Shown: positions 35,269 through 46,435, counted from the first letter of the stretch. The stretch is DNA of 64,000 nt from Roseicyclus sediminis (GCF_025515305.1 NZ_JAOPHT010000008.1:87727-151726); one strand, 5' to 3'. The notes: a model not told the origin generated them from the letters alone. Made by a program: numbers and translations.

Positions 35269-35282
35269 TGTTAGCGCTAACA
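35269..35282. promoter_or_regulatory. CceR-like operator upstream of edd
   Basis: A perfect 14-bp palindrome, TGTTAGCGCTAACA, 40 bases before the edd start codon. The 12-bp core recurs upstream of zwf at 49989-50000. It matches, from memory, the motif of CceR, a LacI-family regulator of central carbon metabolism in Rhodobacter sphaeroides that responds to 6-phosphogluconate. Confidence 0.75.
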
Positions 35283-35322
35283 TGCTAAATCCCCGATGAC
35301 TCGAACCGGAGGGAGAGACCGG

Positions 35323-37128
35323 ATGCCGCTCGACGCCCGCATCGCCGCCGTCACCGACCGTATCATCGACCGCTCTCGCGACACGAGGTCGACCTATCTC
35401 GACCGGATGCGCCGGCTCGCCGAAGAGGGACCGCGACGCGCGCATCTGTCCTGCGGCAACCAGGCCCATGCCTATGCCGCGATGGGCGGCGACAAGGACG
35501 CGCTCGTCTCCGCCCGCAGCCCGAATATCGGCATCGTCACCGCCTACAACGACATGCTGAGCGCGCATCAGCCGTTCAAGGACTACCCCGACCGCATCAA
35601 GGAAGCCGCGCGAAGGGTGGGGGCCACGGCCCAGGTCGCGGGCGGCGTGCCGGCCATGTGCGACGGCGTCACGCAAGGCCAGACCGGGATGGAGCTCAGC
35701 CTCTTCTCCCGTGACGTGATCGCGCTCGCCACCGGTGTCTCGCTTTCCCACAACACCTTCGACGCCGCCCTCTATCTCGGGGTCTGCGACAAGATCGTGC
35801 CGGGCCTCATCATCGCGGCGGCCACCTTCGGCTACCTTCCCGGCCTCTTCGTGCCCGCCGGTCCCATGGTTTCGGGCCTGCCGAACGACGAGAAGTCCAG
35901 GGTGCGCCAGCAGTTCGCCGCGGGCGAAGTGGGCCGCGACAAGCTGATGGAGGCCGAGATGGCCTCCTACCACGGCCCCGGGACCTGCACCTTCTACGGG
36001 ACGGCGAATTCGAACCAGATGCTGATGGAGTTCATGGGCCTGCACCTGCCCGGCGCCTCCTTTGTGAACCCCGGCACCCCGCTCCGCGATGCGCTGACGG
36101 ATGCCGCGACCGAACGCGCCGCCGCGATCACGGCGCTCGGCAACGACTTCCGCCCGGTCTGCGACATCCTCGACGAGAAGGCCTTCGTGAACGGGATCGT
36201 GGGGCTGATGGCCACCGGCGGGTCCACGAACCTTGTCATCCACCTCGTCGCCATGGCGCGGGCCGCGGGCGTGATCCTCGACTGCGCGGATTTCGCGGAC
36301 ATCTCCGCCTCGACGCCGCTCATGGCGCGGGTCTACCCCAACGGGCTGGCCGACGTGAACCATTTCCACGCCGCGGGCGGGCTCGGCTACATGATCGGCG
36401 AGCTTCTCGACGCGGGCCTGCTGCACCCCGATACCCAGACCGTCGCGGGCACGGGCCTCGCCCTCTACGCGCGCGAGCCCAAGTTGAAGGACGGCGTTCT
36501 GACCTGGGAGGACGGGGCAGGGCAGACGCTCAACGACAGGATCCTGCGCCCCGCCTCCGATCCGTTCCAGTCCACGGGCGGTCTCGTGGAACTCTCGGGC
36601 AATCTCGGCCGGGGCGTCATGAAGGTCTCCGCCGTCGCGCCCGAGCGCCACGTGATCGAGGCGCCCGCCGCGATCTTCGAGGACCAGGCCTCGGTCAAGG
36701 CCGCGTTCCAGCGCGGCGATCTGAACCGCGACGTGGTGGTCGTCGTCCGCTTCCAGGGGCCGAAGGCCAACGGCATGCCCGAACTGCACGCGCTGACCCC
36801 GGTCCTCGCCGTTCTGCAGGATCGCGGTCACAAGGTCGCGCTCGTCACCGACGGGCGCATGTCCGGTGCCTCCGGCAAGGTGCCCTCCGCCATCCACGTC
36901 GCGCCCGAGGCGCTCGACGGGGGGCTGATCGGCAAGCTGAGGGATGGCGACGTGATCCGGGTCGACGCGGGCGCGGGCGCGCTTTCGGTCCTGACCGAAG
37001 GGGTCGCGGACCGGGTCGCCGCCGTTCCGGACCTCTCCGGCAACGCCTGGGGCGTTGGCCGGGAGCTCTTCGAGGTCTTCCGCCTCAACGCGGGCCCCGC
37101 GACCGAGGGCGCGGGCGTCGTCGTATGA
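35323..37128 (+). CDS. edd: Phosphogluconate dehydratase
   Basis: A 601-residue ILVD/EDD-family dehydratase converting 6-phosphogluconate to KDPG. The [Fe-S]-cluster region is seen in [24 protein letters not shown] and the preceding [15 protein letters not shown]; later motifs are [25 protein letters not shown] and [19 protein letters not shown]. The length is close to E. coli Edd (603). The ATG at 35323 is chosen since CGGAGGGAGAGACC precedes it. Eda follows after 136 bases on the same strand, an interval that carries an inverted copy of the dispersed repeat. Confidence 0.97.
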   Translation: MPLDARIAAVTDRIIDRSRDTRSTYLDRMRRLAEEGPRRAHLSCGNQAHAYAAMGGDKDALVSARSPNIGIVTAYNDMLSAHQPFKDYPDRIKEAARRVGATAQVAGGVPAMCDGVTQGQTGMELSLFSRDVIALATGVSLSHNTFDAALYLGVCDKIVPGLIIAAATFGYLPGLFVPAGPMVSGLPNDEKSRVRQQFAAGEVGRDKLMEAEMASYHGPGTCTFYGTANSNQMLMEFMGLHLPGASFVNPGTPLRDALTDAATERAAAITALGNDFRPVCDILDEKAFVNGIVGLMATGGSTNLVIHLVAMARAAGVILDCADFADISASTPLMARVYPNGLADVNHFHAAGGLGYMIGELLDAGLLHPDTQTVAGTGLALYAREPKLKDGVLTWEDGAGQTLNDRILRPASDPFQSTGGLVELSGNLGRGVMKVSAVAPERHVIEAPAAIFEDQASVKAAFQRGDLNRDVVVVVRFQGPKANGMPELHALTPVLAVLQDRGHKVALVTDGRMSGASGKVPSAIHVAPEALDGGLIGKLRDGDVIRVDAGAGALSVLTEGVADRVAAVPDLSGNAWGVGRELFEVFRLNAGPATEGAGVVV

Positions 37129-37156
37129 TGAGGTGTCCGAACCGGGCCTCGGCCAG

Positions 37157-37193
37157 CCCCTTCATCTTTCCCCAAATACGCCCGCCGGAGGCG
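37157..37193 (-). repeat. Dispersed hairpin repeat, family R1, copy 1
   Basis: On the minus strand the core reads CGTATTTGGGGAAAGATGAA and ends in GGGG, preceded by a 4-bp hairpin (37183-37193, stem CGCC/GGCG). It lies between edd and eda and opposes their direction. Confidence 0.8.
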
Positions 37194-37264
37194 CTCGTGG
37201 CGTCCTTGCCCTTCCGGGGCCGGTGCGCCGCGTGCAGTCCCGCTCGCAAGGAGACGCGCCGCCC

Positions 37265-37903
37265 ATGACGCCGCAGCATCAGTCCCGCATCGCCCGTGAT
37301 ATCGCCGGTCTCGCGCCCATCATCCCCGTGCTTGTCGTCGAGGAGGCGGCCCATGCGCGTCCGCTCGCCGAGGCGCTCGTCGCCGGTGGCCTCCCGGCAC
37401 TGGAGGTCACGCTGCGCACGCCTGCGGCCCTCGAGGCGATCGCCGCGATGGCCGCCGTTCCGGGCGGTGTCGTGGGGGCGGGCACGCTCCTGACCCGGGA
37501 GGACGTGCGTGCCGCGAAGGAGGCGGGCGCGCAGTTCGGCGTCTCCCCCGGCGCCACCGACGCGCTGATCGAGGCCTGCGCCGCCGAGGGCCTGCCGCTC
37601 CTGCCCGGCGCGGCCACGGCCTCCGAGGCGATGCGGCTTCTCGAGCTCGGCTACGACATGCTGAAGTTCTTTCCGGCCGAGGCCGCCGGCGGCGTGCCCT
37701 ACCTGAAGTCGCTGGCCGGTCCCTTGCCGCAGATCGCCTTCTGCCCGACCGGCGGCGTCTCGACCCGGAACGCGCCCGACTACCTGGCGCTGCCGAACGT
37801 GATCTGCGCCGGCGGCTCCTGGGTCGCACCGGCGGACCGGGTCGCCGCAGGCGACTGGGCCGCGGTCGAGGCGCTCGCCCGCGAGGCGGCCGCCCTGCGC
37901 TGA
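37265..37903 (+). CDS. eda: KDPG aldolase (2-dehydro-3-deoxyphosphogluconate aldolase)
   Basis: A 212-residue class I aldolase. The Schiff-base lysine is in [16 protein letters not shown] and the catalytic Glu in [38 protein letters not shown] and FCPTGGVS complete the phosphate site. It splits KDPG into pyruvate and glyceraldehyde-3-phosphate. The ATG at 37265 has AAGGAGA upstream. Edd and Eda together form the Entner-Doudoroff branch, fed by zwf-pgl at 50-52 kb. Confidence 0.96.
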   Translation: MTPQHQSRIARDIAGLAPIIPVLVVEEAAHARPLAEALVAGGLPALEVTLRTPAALEAIAAMAAVPGGVVGAGTLLTREDVRAAKEAGAQFGVSPGATDALIEACAAEGLPLLPGAATASEAMRLLELGYDMLKFFPAEAAGGVPYLKSLAGPLPQIAFCPTGGVSTRNAPDYLALPNVICAGGSWVAPADRVAAGDWAAVEALAREAAALR

Positions 37904-38100
37904 GGCCAGGCGCCGCGTCAAATCCGCCCGCGGGCCGCCACCGGCCATCCCTTGCCGAGCGGCTTCCCGCCATTGGGCGCCGCGCCGCTCAACACACAGG
38001 CGTGATTGGCGCCGGCGCAGGTCCACCCTCATCTGGGGATTGCAGGGCGGATGCCGACACAAGGCATTCGTCCATCGAGCAATCGAAAGGACAACAAGTG

Positions 38101-38709
38101 ATGAAACAGAAAACGACCGCCGCCCTGGCTGCCCTCTTGGCGATGGGCGCCTTCCCGGCGCTGGCAGGCGGCGTCGCCGAACCCGCGCCGGCCCCTGCCG
38201 TGATCCCGGTCGCGCCCGCACCGATGCCGTCGGCCGACTGGACCGGCTTCTACGCCGGTGGCCAGCTGGAATACGGCGACGTGGACGTCTCCGGCGTGGC
38301 GACCGACAATGGCACGGGCGCGCTCGGCGGCTTCTTCGCCGGCTATCGCTACGACTTCGGCTCCTACGTGATTGGCGGCGAGATCGACCTCAACCTCGCT
38401 GACATCGACCTGCCCGGGGTCGGCGGGACGCTCGACTCCGTCGCCCGTGCGGGCATCGAGGCAGGCTTCGACGCCGGCCCGGCCCTCATCTACGGCACTG
38501 TCGGCGCGGCATACGCGACGGTCGACGCCGGGGCCAACACGCTCGACGGGACCGGCTACTTCTACGGTATCGGCATGGATTACGCCCTGACCGACCGGGT
38601 CACGGTTGGTGCCGAGCTTCTGCAGCACGAGTTCCGGGATTTCGACAACACGACCGGTCTCGATGTCGATGCGATGACCTTCGGCATCAACGCCGCGCTT
38701 CGCTTCTGA
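38101..38709 (+). CDS. Outer-membrane beta-barrel protein
   Basis: A 202-residue protein with a signal peptide (cleavage near residue 23) followed by a Pro/Ala-rich linker. The rest shows alternating strands such as WTGFYAGGQLEYGDVDVSG, GGFFAGYRYDFGSYVIGGEIDL, YFYGIGMDYALTDRVTVGAELL and the C-terminal MTFGINAALRF ending in Phe, the outer-membrane insertion signal. This matches the small OmpW/Omp25-type barrel family. A second possible start, GTG at 38098, is in the same frame. It is followed by a strong inverted repeat shared with the convergent aminotransferase. Confidence 0.85.
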   Translation: MKQKTTAALAALLAMGAFPALAGGVAEPAPAPAVIPVAPAPMPSADWTGFYAGGQLEYGDVDVSGVATDNGTGALGGFFAGYRYDFGSYVIGGEIDLNLADIDLPGVGGTLDSVARAGIEAGFDAGPALIYGTVGAAYATVDAGANTLDGTGYFYGIGMDYALTDRVTVGAELLQHEFRDFDNTTGLDVDAMTFGINAALRF

Positions 38710-38724
38710 ACGCGACGCGGCGCT

Positions 38725-38758
38725 CCGGCCCGGGCCCTTCTTCCCCCGCCCGGGCCGG
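38725..38758. terminator. Bidirectional inverted repeat
   Basis: A perfect 11-bp stem, CCGGCCCGGGC with its complement, and a 12-base loop, in the 61-base gap between convergent genes. No T-tract follows. Confidence 0.55.
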
Positions 38759-38770
38759 ATGCAATCCCGC

Positions 38771-39958
38771 TCACGCCGCCGCGGCGCGGGCCTCGGCAAA
38801 GGTGAAGAGGCGGTCCAATGCCTCGGCGAAGGCGTCGTCCGGCAGGGTGAGCGCCACGCGCACATGGCCCGCGGCGGCCTTGCCGAAGCTTTCGCCCGGC
38901 ATCACGGCGACACGCGTTTCCTCCAAGAGTGCCCCGGCGAAGTCCACGCCCGACAGGCCCGTGCCGCGCACGTCGATCATCACGTACATCGCGCCCTCGG
39001 GTGGCACCGCGCGCAGAAGGTTCTGCGCCCCGATGCGCGCCAGCACGAGGTCGCGGCGGCGCAGGAAGGGCGCGGCCACGATGCGTTCGGCCTCGGGCCC
39101 GAGGCCAAGCGCGAAAAGCGCGGCTTCCTGGATGTAGCCGGGCACGCCGTAGGTCGTGTGGGTGGCCAACTGGATCATGTCGGCGACCACGTCGGCCGGT
39201 CCCGCCACCCAACCCAGGCGAGAGCCCGTCATTGCATGGCTCTTGGACATCGACCCAACGGTCAGCGTGCGCGCCGCCATGCCGGGGCGGGCCGCGAAGG
39301 GCAGGTGCCTTCCATTCCAGACCTGGGATTCGTAGACCTCGTCCGAGATGACCCAGAGATCGCAGGCTTCCGCCGCCCCGGCGATATCGTCGAGGGTGTC
39401 GGCCGAATAGACCGCGCCCGTGGGATTGTTCGGCGAGTTGATCAGGAGGCTTCGCGCGCCGGTCTCGCGGGCGGCCGCGGCAATGTCGGCGCCGCGTGGC
39501 TGGAACCCGTCCTCGGGACGCGCGGCGACCGCCACGGGCCGCGCGCCGACCGCGCGGATCGTGCCGGGGTAGGTGGCGTAGTAGGGGTCGATCATCAGGC
39601 CCGCGTCGCCCTCGTCGAGGGCCGCGTGATGCGCCGCGAAAAGACCCGCCTGGCCGCCCGGCGTCACGAGGATATTGTCCCGCGACAGGGGCACGCCCGA
39701 CGCCTCCGACATCCGTGCCGCGATCCGGTCGCGCAGGGCCGCGATGCCGGGAACCGAGGCGTATCCCGTATGCCCGTCGAGCGCCGCGCGGTGCATCGCG
39801 TCGAGGATCGCGGGGTCCGTCCCGGTATCGTGCTCGCCGATGGTCAGCTCCAGCACCGGTTCGCCCGCGGCCTTCATCGCCCGCGCCCGGTAGAAGATGT
39901 CCCATGCATCGTCCTCGCCGCCGAGGAGCGCGCGGATGCGTTTGGATCGGTCGGGCAT
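38771..39958 (-). CDS. Class I/II PLP aminotransferase
   Basis: A 395-residue fold-type I aminotransferase. Visible sites are the NSPNNPTG motif (about 174-181), Asp206 in VISDEVYE, and the PLP lysine in GSMSKSHAMTGSRLGW near residue 239. The sequence is like AruH/aspartate aminotransferase-type enzymes of pseudomonads and rhodobacters, whose substrates are often arginine or another amino acid; specificity cannot be read. The ATG at 39958 is used; a longer frame to 40018 adds a basic leader without conservation. It sits next to a small MmcQ-like gene with 70 bases between them. Confidence 0.87.
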   Translation of the reverse strand: MPDRSKRIRALLGGEDDAWDIFYRARAMKAAGEPVLELTIGEHDTGTDPAILDAMHRAALDGHTGYASVPGIAALRDRIAARMSEASGVPLSRDNILVTPGGQAGLFAAHHAALDEGDAGLMIDPYYATYPGTIRAVGARPVAVAARPEDGFQPRGADIAAAARETGARSLLINSPNNPTGAVYSADTLDDIAGAAEACDLWVISDEVYESQVWNGRHLPFAARPGMAARTLTVGSMSKSHAMTGSRLGWVAGPADVVADMIQLATHTTYGVPGYIQEAALFALGLGPEAERIVAAPFLRRRDLVLARIGAQNLLRAVPPEGAMYVMIDVRGTGLSGVDFAGALLEETRVAVMPGESFGKAAAGHVRVALTLPDDAFAEALDRLFTFAEARAAAA

Positions 39959-40028
39959 GGACTGTCTCGCGGTCTCGGGGCGTCCTCCCCTCAGACCATG
40001 GCCGCTCGCCCACCGCAAGTCGGGGCGA

Positions 40029-40385
40029 TCACTCCGCCTCGTCGCCCTCCGCCGGGGCGTATTCCGCGAAGGTTCCGTTGCCGTCGGACCGCACGAGGAG
40101 ATAGGACGCCTCGATATGGATGCGCAGTTCCTCCGGCGGGGTCTCCCAGGGGAGAAGGACCCAGCCTTCGCCGCTCAGTTCCGGCGGCGCGGTGGCGCGG
40201 CCCTGGTCGACGAGGCGGTAGGCCGCGAAGGCGTCCATCCGCAGGCTCAGCCCGTGGCCATGGGTCGTGTAGGCCGCGAACATGTGACCCGATACCGTCC
40301 AGACGACCGTATCGGGGCCGAAGGGCTGTTCTCGCATCGCATTGGCGAGACTGCGGCATATGCGGTCTGCAAAGGCCTGGTGCAT
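40029..40385 (-). CDS. MmcQ/YjbR-family protein
   Basis: A 118-residue protein resembling the MmcQ/YjbR double-wing fold: TVVWTVSGHMFAAYTTHGHGLSLRM, then EGWVLLPWETPPEELRIHIEASYLLV. These match the family's F/Y and SYxLV positions. Function of the family is largely unknown (possibly DNA binding). It is cotranscribed with or just upstream of the aminotransferase, in a 176-base gap from the divergent cysS. Confidence 0.7.
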   Translation of the reverse strand: MHQAFADRICRSLANAMREQPFGPDTVVWTVSGHMFAAYTTHGHGLSLRMDAFAAYRLVDQGRATAPPELSGEGWVLLPWETPPEELRIHIEASYLLVRSDGNGTFAEYAPAEGDEAE

Positions 40386-40561
40386 GGGATCGGTTTGCGG
40401 TCGTTACGCGCTTGTATGCAGCAGAATACAAATCATCCCGGCGCGAATCGCAACCCCGTCCGGCCGGGCGGCGCGGCGGTGGCGTCCTCGCGGTTCCCTT
40501 CGTCGTGGCAACCTGCTAGTCCCGCCCCGCGTGCAACCGGCGCGCCGGAGAGGGTCCGAGA

Positions 40562-42046
<1,485 letters not shown>

Positions 42047-42074
42047 GCGCGGAACAGAGGCCTGCCCCCGGCCG

Positions 42075-42099
42075 CGGGCGGGGGAGAAGCCCCCGCCCG
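42075..42099 (+). terminator. Hairpin between cysS and cimA
   Basis: A perfect 10-bp stem, CGGGCGGGGG with its complement, and loop AGAAG. There is no clear T-tract, so termination is uncertain; it may reduce read-through into cimA. Confidence 0.4.
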
Positions 42100-42218
42100 G
42101 GGGGGCGGTCGGGGGCTGGCCGTGCCGCAAGCGACACGCCCCGTCATGCTTCGACGTCGTGCGCTACGGGCAGGCGCTCGACCGGCGCCTTCGGCTTGAT
42201 TCCGGTCGGGGTCCGCCC

Positions 42219-43841
42219 ATGACCCGCGACCGCCTCACCCTCTACGACACCACGCTGCGCGACGGGCAGCAGACCCAGGGCGTCCAGTTCTCGACCCCTG
42301 AGAAGGTGCGGATCGCCGAGGCGCTCGATGCGCTCGGGATCGACTACATCGAGGGCGGCTGGCCCGGCGCGAACCCGACCGACAGCGCCTTCTTCGAGGC
42401 GGCGCCGAAGACGCGCGCCACGATGACCGCCTTCGGCATGACCAAGCGCGCGGGCCGCTCCGCCCAGAACGACGAGGTGCTGGCGGGCGTCCTCAACGCG
42501 CGCACGCCTGCCGTCTGCCTCGTCGGCAAGACCCATGACTTCCACGTGACCGAGGCGCTCGGCATCACGCTCGAGGAGAACCTCGCCAACATCTCCGCCT
42601 CCATCGCCCATGTCGTCGCCGAGGGGCGCGAGGCGCTGTTCGACGCCGAGCATTTCTTCGACGGCTACAAGGCCAACCCCGGATACGCGCTGGCCTGCTG
42701 CCGGGCCGCATTAGACGCGGGCGCGCGGTGGATCGTGCTGTGCGACACCAACGGCGGCACCCTGCCGGGCGAGATCGGGCGGATCGTGGCCGACGTCATC
42801 GAGGCGGGTGTTCCCGGCGACCGGCTCGGCATCCACTGCCACAACGACACCGAGACGGCGGTCGCGGGCAGCCTCGCCGCGGTGGAGGCCGGCGCGCGGC
42901 AGGTTCAGGGAACGCTGAACGGCCTCGGCGAGCGCTGCGGCAACGCGAACCTCACCTCGCTGATCCCCACGCTCCTCCTGAAGGAGCCATGGGCGAGCCG
43001 CTATGAGACCGGCATCACCGCCGAGGCGCTCTCGGGCCTGACGCGCACCTCCCGGATGCTCGACGACATCCTCAACCGCGTGCCCATGCGGCAGGCGCCC
43101 TATGTCGGCGCCTCGGCCTTCGCGCACAAGGCGGGGCTCCATGCCTCGGCCATCGTCAAGAACCCGGCGACCTACGAGCATATCGAACCCGGGACCGTCG
43201 GAAACGCCCGCGTCATCCCGATGTCGAACCAGGCCGGGCAGTCCAACCTGCGCCGACGTCTCGCCGAGGCCGGGATCGAGGTCGACGATCGCGACCCGGC
43301 GCTGGCCGAGATCCTGACGACGATCAAGGCGCGCGAGGACGAGGGCTATTCCTACGATACCGCGCAGGCGAGTTTCGAGCTGCTGGCGCGCCGGGCGCTC
43401 GGCATCATGCCGCGTTTCTTCGAGGTGAAGCGCTACCGCGTCACGGTCGAGCGTCGGAAGAACAAGGAAAACCGGATGGTCAGCCTGTCGGAGGCCGTCG
43501 TAGTGGTGAAGATCGGCGCCGACAAGATGCTGTCGGTCTCCGAATCCATGGACGCGCAGGGCAGCGACCGGGGCCCCGTGAACGCGCTTGCGAAGGCGCT
43601 CGCCAAGGACCTCGGTCCCTACCAGAAATACATCGACGACATCCGCCTCGTGGACTTCAAGGTGCGGATCACGCAAGGCGGCACCGAGGCCGTGACCCGC
43701 GTCGTCATCGACAGCGAGGACAGCCAGGGCCGGCGCTGGGCCACGGTCGGGGTTTCGGCCAACATCGTCGATGCGAGTTTCGAGGCGCTGCTCGATGCGA
43801 TCGAGTGGAAACTGGTGCGCGACGGGGCGCCAGCCTCGTGA
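42219..43841 (+). CDS. cimA: (R)-citramalate synthase, CimA type
   Basis: A 540-residue alpha-isopropylmalate synthase-family enzyme. The HMGL-like barrel starts LYDTTLRDGQQTQGVQF, followed by IDYIEGGWPGANPTD and the metal-binding HCHNDTETAVAGS, GTLNGLGERCGNANL and HKAGLHASAI. The C-terminal 140 residues form the LeuA dimerisation/regulatory domain. CimA makes citramalate from acetyl-CoA and pyruvate, the first step of a threonine-independent route to isoleucine. The long N-terminal extension of the open frame (from 41961) is within cysS and is ignored; the ATG at 42219 is the conserved start. Confidence 0.9.
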   Translation: MTRDRLTLYDTTLRDGQQTQGVQFSTPEKVRIAEALDALGIDYIEGGWPGANPTDSAFFEAAPKTRATMTAFGMTKRAGRSAQNDEVLAGVLNARTPAVCLVGKTHDFHVTEALGITLEENLANISASIAHVVAEGREALFDAEHFFDGYKANPGYALACCRAALDAGARWIVLCDTNGGTLPGEIGRIVADVIEAGVPGDRLGIHCHNDTETAVAGSLAAVEAGARQVQGTLNGLGERCGNANLTSLIPTLLLKEPWASRYETGITAEALSGLTRTSRMLDDILNRVPMRQAPYVGASAFAHKAGLHASAIVKNPATYEHIEPGTVGNARVIPMSNQAGQSNLRRRLAEAGIEVDDRDPALAEILTTIKAREDEGYSYDTAQASFELLARRALGIMPRFFEVKRYRVTVERRKNKENRMVSLSEAVVVVKIGADKMLSVSESMDAQGSDRGPVNALAKALAKDLGPYQKYIDDIRLVDFKVRITQGGTEAVTRVVIDSEDSQGRRWATVGVSANIVDASFEALLDAIEWKLVRDGAPAS

Positions 43842-44311
43842 GGGGGCTCGCGATCCTGGCCGTGCCGCTGGTCCTCGCCGCCTGCGACAGTCGCGAGGTC
43901 GTCTCGATCTGCGCCGAGCGGGGTGATCCGGCCGGTGCAGTGACGGCGGCCTTCCACGCGGCGGACGGAAGCTGGGCGGTGCTCGCCTCGGACGGGGAGG
44001 CAGGCGCGGCCACGCTTTCGCTCGGCATGTTCGGGGAACCGGCGCTGCCACGGCTCTGGCGGTTGGCGGAGAACACGATGCGGGTCCTGCCCGAGGTCGA
44101 GCCTTCGCCCTGCGGGGACCTGCCCCTGATGGCCGTGCGCGTGGTCTTCGACGACGGAAGCGTGATCTACCGGCAGACGACCTGCACCGGCAACGCCCTG
44201 TCGCGGGCGGCGACGGCGCTCCTCGACGCGGCCGGGACCGACGGGGCGACCGAGCCGGACGCACGCGGCCCCGTCGCGCGGCTGGGCGAGGCCTGCGAGC
44301 GGCTGTCATGA
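43838..44311 (+). CDS. Small lipoprotein of unknown function
   Basis: A 157-residue protein with a lipoprotein signal peptide: a short basic start, a hydrophobic core and the lipobox LVLAAC at about residue 18. The mature part is acidic, with Cys residues that may form disulfides (CAERG, PSPCGDLP, TTCTGN). The GTG start overlaps the cimA stop by four bases (GTGA), and the next gene overlaps its stop by four (ATGA), so the three genes appear translationally coupled. I do not recognise the family. Confidence 0.6.
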   Translation: MRGLAILAVPLVLAACDSREVVSICAERGDPAGAVTAAFHAADGSWAVLASDGEAGAATLSLGMFGEPALPRLWRLAENTMRVLPEVEPSPCGDLPLMAVRVVFDDGSVIYRQTTCTGNALSRAATALLDAAGTDGATEPDARGPVARLGEACERLS

Positions 44312-45078
44312 CCCTTCAGGCCTGCGCCGAGCTTGTCGCGCGCGGCGATCCCGAGCGGTTCCGCGCGGCCATGGCGGCACCTGTCGAGGCGCGCGCCGTG
44401 CTTCTGCCGCTCTACGCGTTCAACGTCGAGGTGACGCGCGCACCCTGGGTGACCGAGGAGCCGATGATCGCGGAGATGCGCCTGCAGTTCTGGCGCGACG
44501 TGGCCGAGGAGATCGGGCAGGGCGCGCCGCCCCGGGCGCACGAGGTGGCGGCGCCGCTGGCGGCGGTCGTGCAGCCCGGCGACGCGGCCCTTCTCGATGC
44601 GCTGGTCGCCGCGCGGCGCTGGGACATCTACCGCGATGCGTTCGAGGACGAGGCTCATTTCGACGCCTATCTCGACGCGACGGGCGGCAATCTCGCCTGG
44701 GCCGCGGCGCGGGCGCTCGGCGCGCCCGACGGGGCGGAGACCGCTGTGCGCGGCGCGGCCTGGGCGGCGGCGCTCGCGTCTTTCCTGCGCGCCGTGCCGG
44801 AGCTGGAGGCGCGGGGGCGGGTGCCGCTGCTCGATGGCAGGCCGGAAGGCGTCGTGGCGCTTGCGGCGCGGGGGCTCGGCCGGCTTGCCGAGGCGCGGGC
44901 GGCGCGGGGAAGCGTGCCGAGGCGGGCCGCCCCCGCGCTCTTTCACGGATGGCAGGCGGAGGCGATCCTGCGCCAGGCGCGTTCCGAACCGGGGCGCGTC
45001 GCGGCGGGCGCTCTGGGGCTCGGGGCCTTCGGTCAGAGCTGGCGGCTTGCCGCCGTCGCGCTCACGTGGAGGTGGTGA
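44308..45078 (+). CDS. Squalene/phytoene synthase-fold protein, NDUFAF6-like
   Basis: A 256-residue protein of the trans-isoprenyl diphosphate synthase fold. It begins with a short helical region, then LLPLYAFNVEVTR and EPMIAEMRLQFWRDVAEEI, matching NDUFAF6 (C8orf38) rather than active phytoene synthases: the Asp-rich DxxxD substrate motif is missing. NDUFAF6-like proteins act in respiratory complex I assembly in mitochondria, and alphaproteobacterial relatives are the presumed ancestors. A catalytic isoprenoid role is therefore unlikely. It overlaps the lipoprotein gene by four bases. Confidence 0.75.
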   Translation: MTLQACAELVARGDPERFRAAMAAPVEARAVLLPLYAFNVEVTRAPWVTEEPMIAEMRLQFWRDVAEEIGQGAPPRAHEVAAPLAAVVQPGDAALLDALVAARRWDIYRDAFEDEAHFDAYLDATGGNLAWAAARALGAPDGAETAVRGAAWAAALASFLRAVPELEARGRVPLLDGRPEGVVALAARGLGRLAEARAARGSVPRRAAPALFHGWQAEAILRQARSEPGRVAAGALGLGAFGQSWRLAAVALTWRW

Positions 45079-45102
45079 GCCGGGAAAGCCTGCTCTTGCG
45101 CC

Positions 45103-45124
45103 CCGGACTTGCCGGCAAGCCCGG
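45103..45124. terminator. Inverted repeat at convergent gene ends
   Basis: CCGGACTTGCCGGCAAGCCC lies within a nearly perfect 22-base palindrome in the 49-base gap between the NDUFAF6-like gene and the convergent MFS gene. No T-tract is visible. Confidence 0.35.
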
Positions 45125-45127
45125 ACC

Positions 45128-46369
45128 TCAGGGGTAGACCTCGTCGCGCGGGCGGAGCGCCAGCCAGATCAGCGCCGCGCCGGCCAGCGCAAGGAACGGC
45201 ACCATTGCGATGTTGACCGAGTTCCAGCCCGAAACCACGTCCTCGCCCAGGTTCATCAGGATGCCCGATGCGAGCGAGGCGATGGTCACGCAGCCGAAAA
45301 CGAAGAAGTCGTTCATCCCCTGCACCGTCCCCCGTTCCTCGATCGAATGGGCCTCGGTCAGCATCGCCGTCGCGCCGATGAAGCCGAAATTCCAGCCGAT
45401 GCCGAGGAGCACGAGCGCGCCGAAGAACTGGTACAGCTCAACCCCCGTCAGCGCCATGCCGCCCGCGAGCGCCAGCAGGAAAAGGCCGATGCCGACGATC
45501 CGCATCGCCCCGAATCGCGCGATCAGGTGTCCGGTCACGAAGGAGGGCGCGAACATGGCGATGACATGGGCCGAGACCACGTCGGCCGCCGTGCCCGTCG
45601 AGAACCCGCAGCCGACCATGGCCAGCGGCGTCGAGGTCATCATCAGGTTCATCAGCGCGTAGGAGACCATGCCGCAGATGATCGCCACCACGATCTTCGG
45701 ATCGCGCAGAAGCTCGCGCCGGGTGCGTCCGGTGGGCGCGTCGGCGGCGGGCGGCAGGGGCTTGGGCAGGTCGAGCGCAAGGAAGAGGGCGGCGCCGAGC
45801 GTGTTGATGAGGACCGCGACCAGGTAGGTCCCGACGAAGGGCACCACCGTGGCATCGGTCGTGACCTTCACCAGTTGCGGACCGATCAGCGCGGACAGAA
45901 GCCCGCCCGCCATGACATAGGAGATCGCCTTGGGCCGGAATGTCTCGGACGCGGTGTCGGCGGCGGCGAAGCGGTAGAAACCCTGTGCCGACATGTAGAT
46001 GCCGGTGAAGAAGGAGCCGACCAGGAACAGCGCGAAACTGTCGACCCACAGACCATAGGCCGAGACCGCCCCGCCGATCCCGCCGCCGAGCGCGCCCGCG
46101 AAGAACCCCGCGCGGCGTCCGAAGCGCTGCATCAGGGCCGACAGCCACGGCGCGGTCATCATCGATCCGAACACGATCAGCGATATCGGGATCGTGGCAA
46201 GCGCGGGCGAGGGGGCGATCATGAGGCCCGCCAGCCCGGCCACCACGAAGATCATCGGCATCTGGGCGCCGAGAATCGCCTGCGCCGCGACGAGGACCGC
46301 GACGTTGCGCCGGGCGCGGCGGTCGTCGCTCGTGTCCTCGGGGGTTTGGGAAAGGCTGGCGTCGCTCAT
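45128..46369 (-). CDS. MFS transporter
   Basis: A 413-residue membrane protein with about 12 hydrophobic segments and a hydrophilic N-terminal tail. The region LSALMQRFGRRAGFFAGALGGGIGGAVSAYG matches the conserved loop 2-3 of the major facilitator superfamily; QGFYRFAAADTA and HSIEERGTVQGMNDFF resemble the YfkF-like MFS group seen in Rhodobacteraceae. The substrate is not predictable. The ATG at 46369 is used; 18 more codons are open upstream without conservation. It is divergent from the DNA glycosylase across an R1 repeat. Confidence 0.85.
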   Translation of the reverse strand: MSDASLSQTPEDTSDDRRARRNVAVLVAAQAILGAQMPMIFVVAGLAGLMIAPSPALATIPISLIVFGSMMTAPWLSALMQRFGRRAGFFAGALGGGIGGAVSAYGLWVDSFALFLVGSFFTGIYMSAQGFYRFAAADTASETFRPKAISYVMAGGLLSALIGPQLVKVTTDATVVPFVGTYLVAVLINTLGAALFLALDLPKPLPPAADAPTGRTRRELLRDPKIVVAIICGMVSYALMNLMMTSTPLAMVGCGFSTGTAADVVSAHVIAMFAPSFVTGHLIARFGAMRIVGIGLFLLALAGGMALTGVELYQFFGALVLLGIGWNFGFIGATAMLTEAHSIEERGTVQGMNDFFVFGCVTIASLASGILMNLGEDVVSGWNSVNIAMVPFLALAGAALIWLALRPRDEVYP

Positions 46370-46435
46370 TCCACGAGCGCTACAGGAACGCGCGGGCGCA
46401 TTCCAGTGGAAGCGCCGCCGCACCTGGTCGCGGTC

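Noticed and set aside
44308..45078. Carotenoid biosynthesis locus from the phytoene-synthase-like fold
   Set aside because: The catalytic Asp motif is missing and no crt genes are near.
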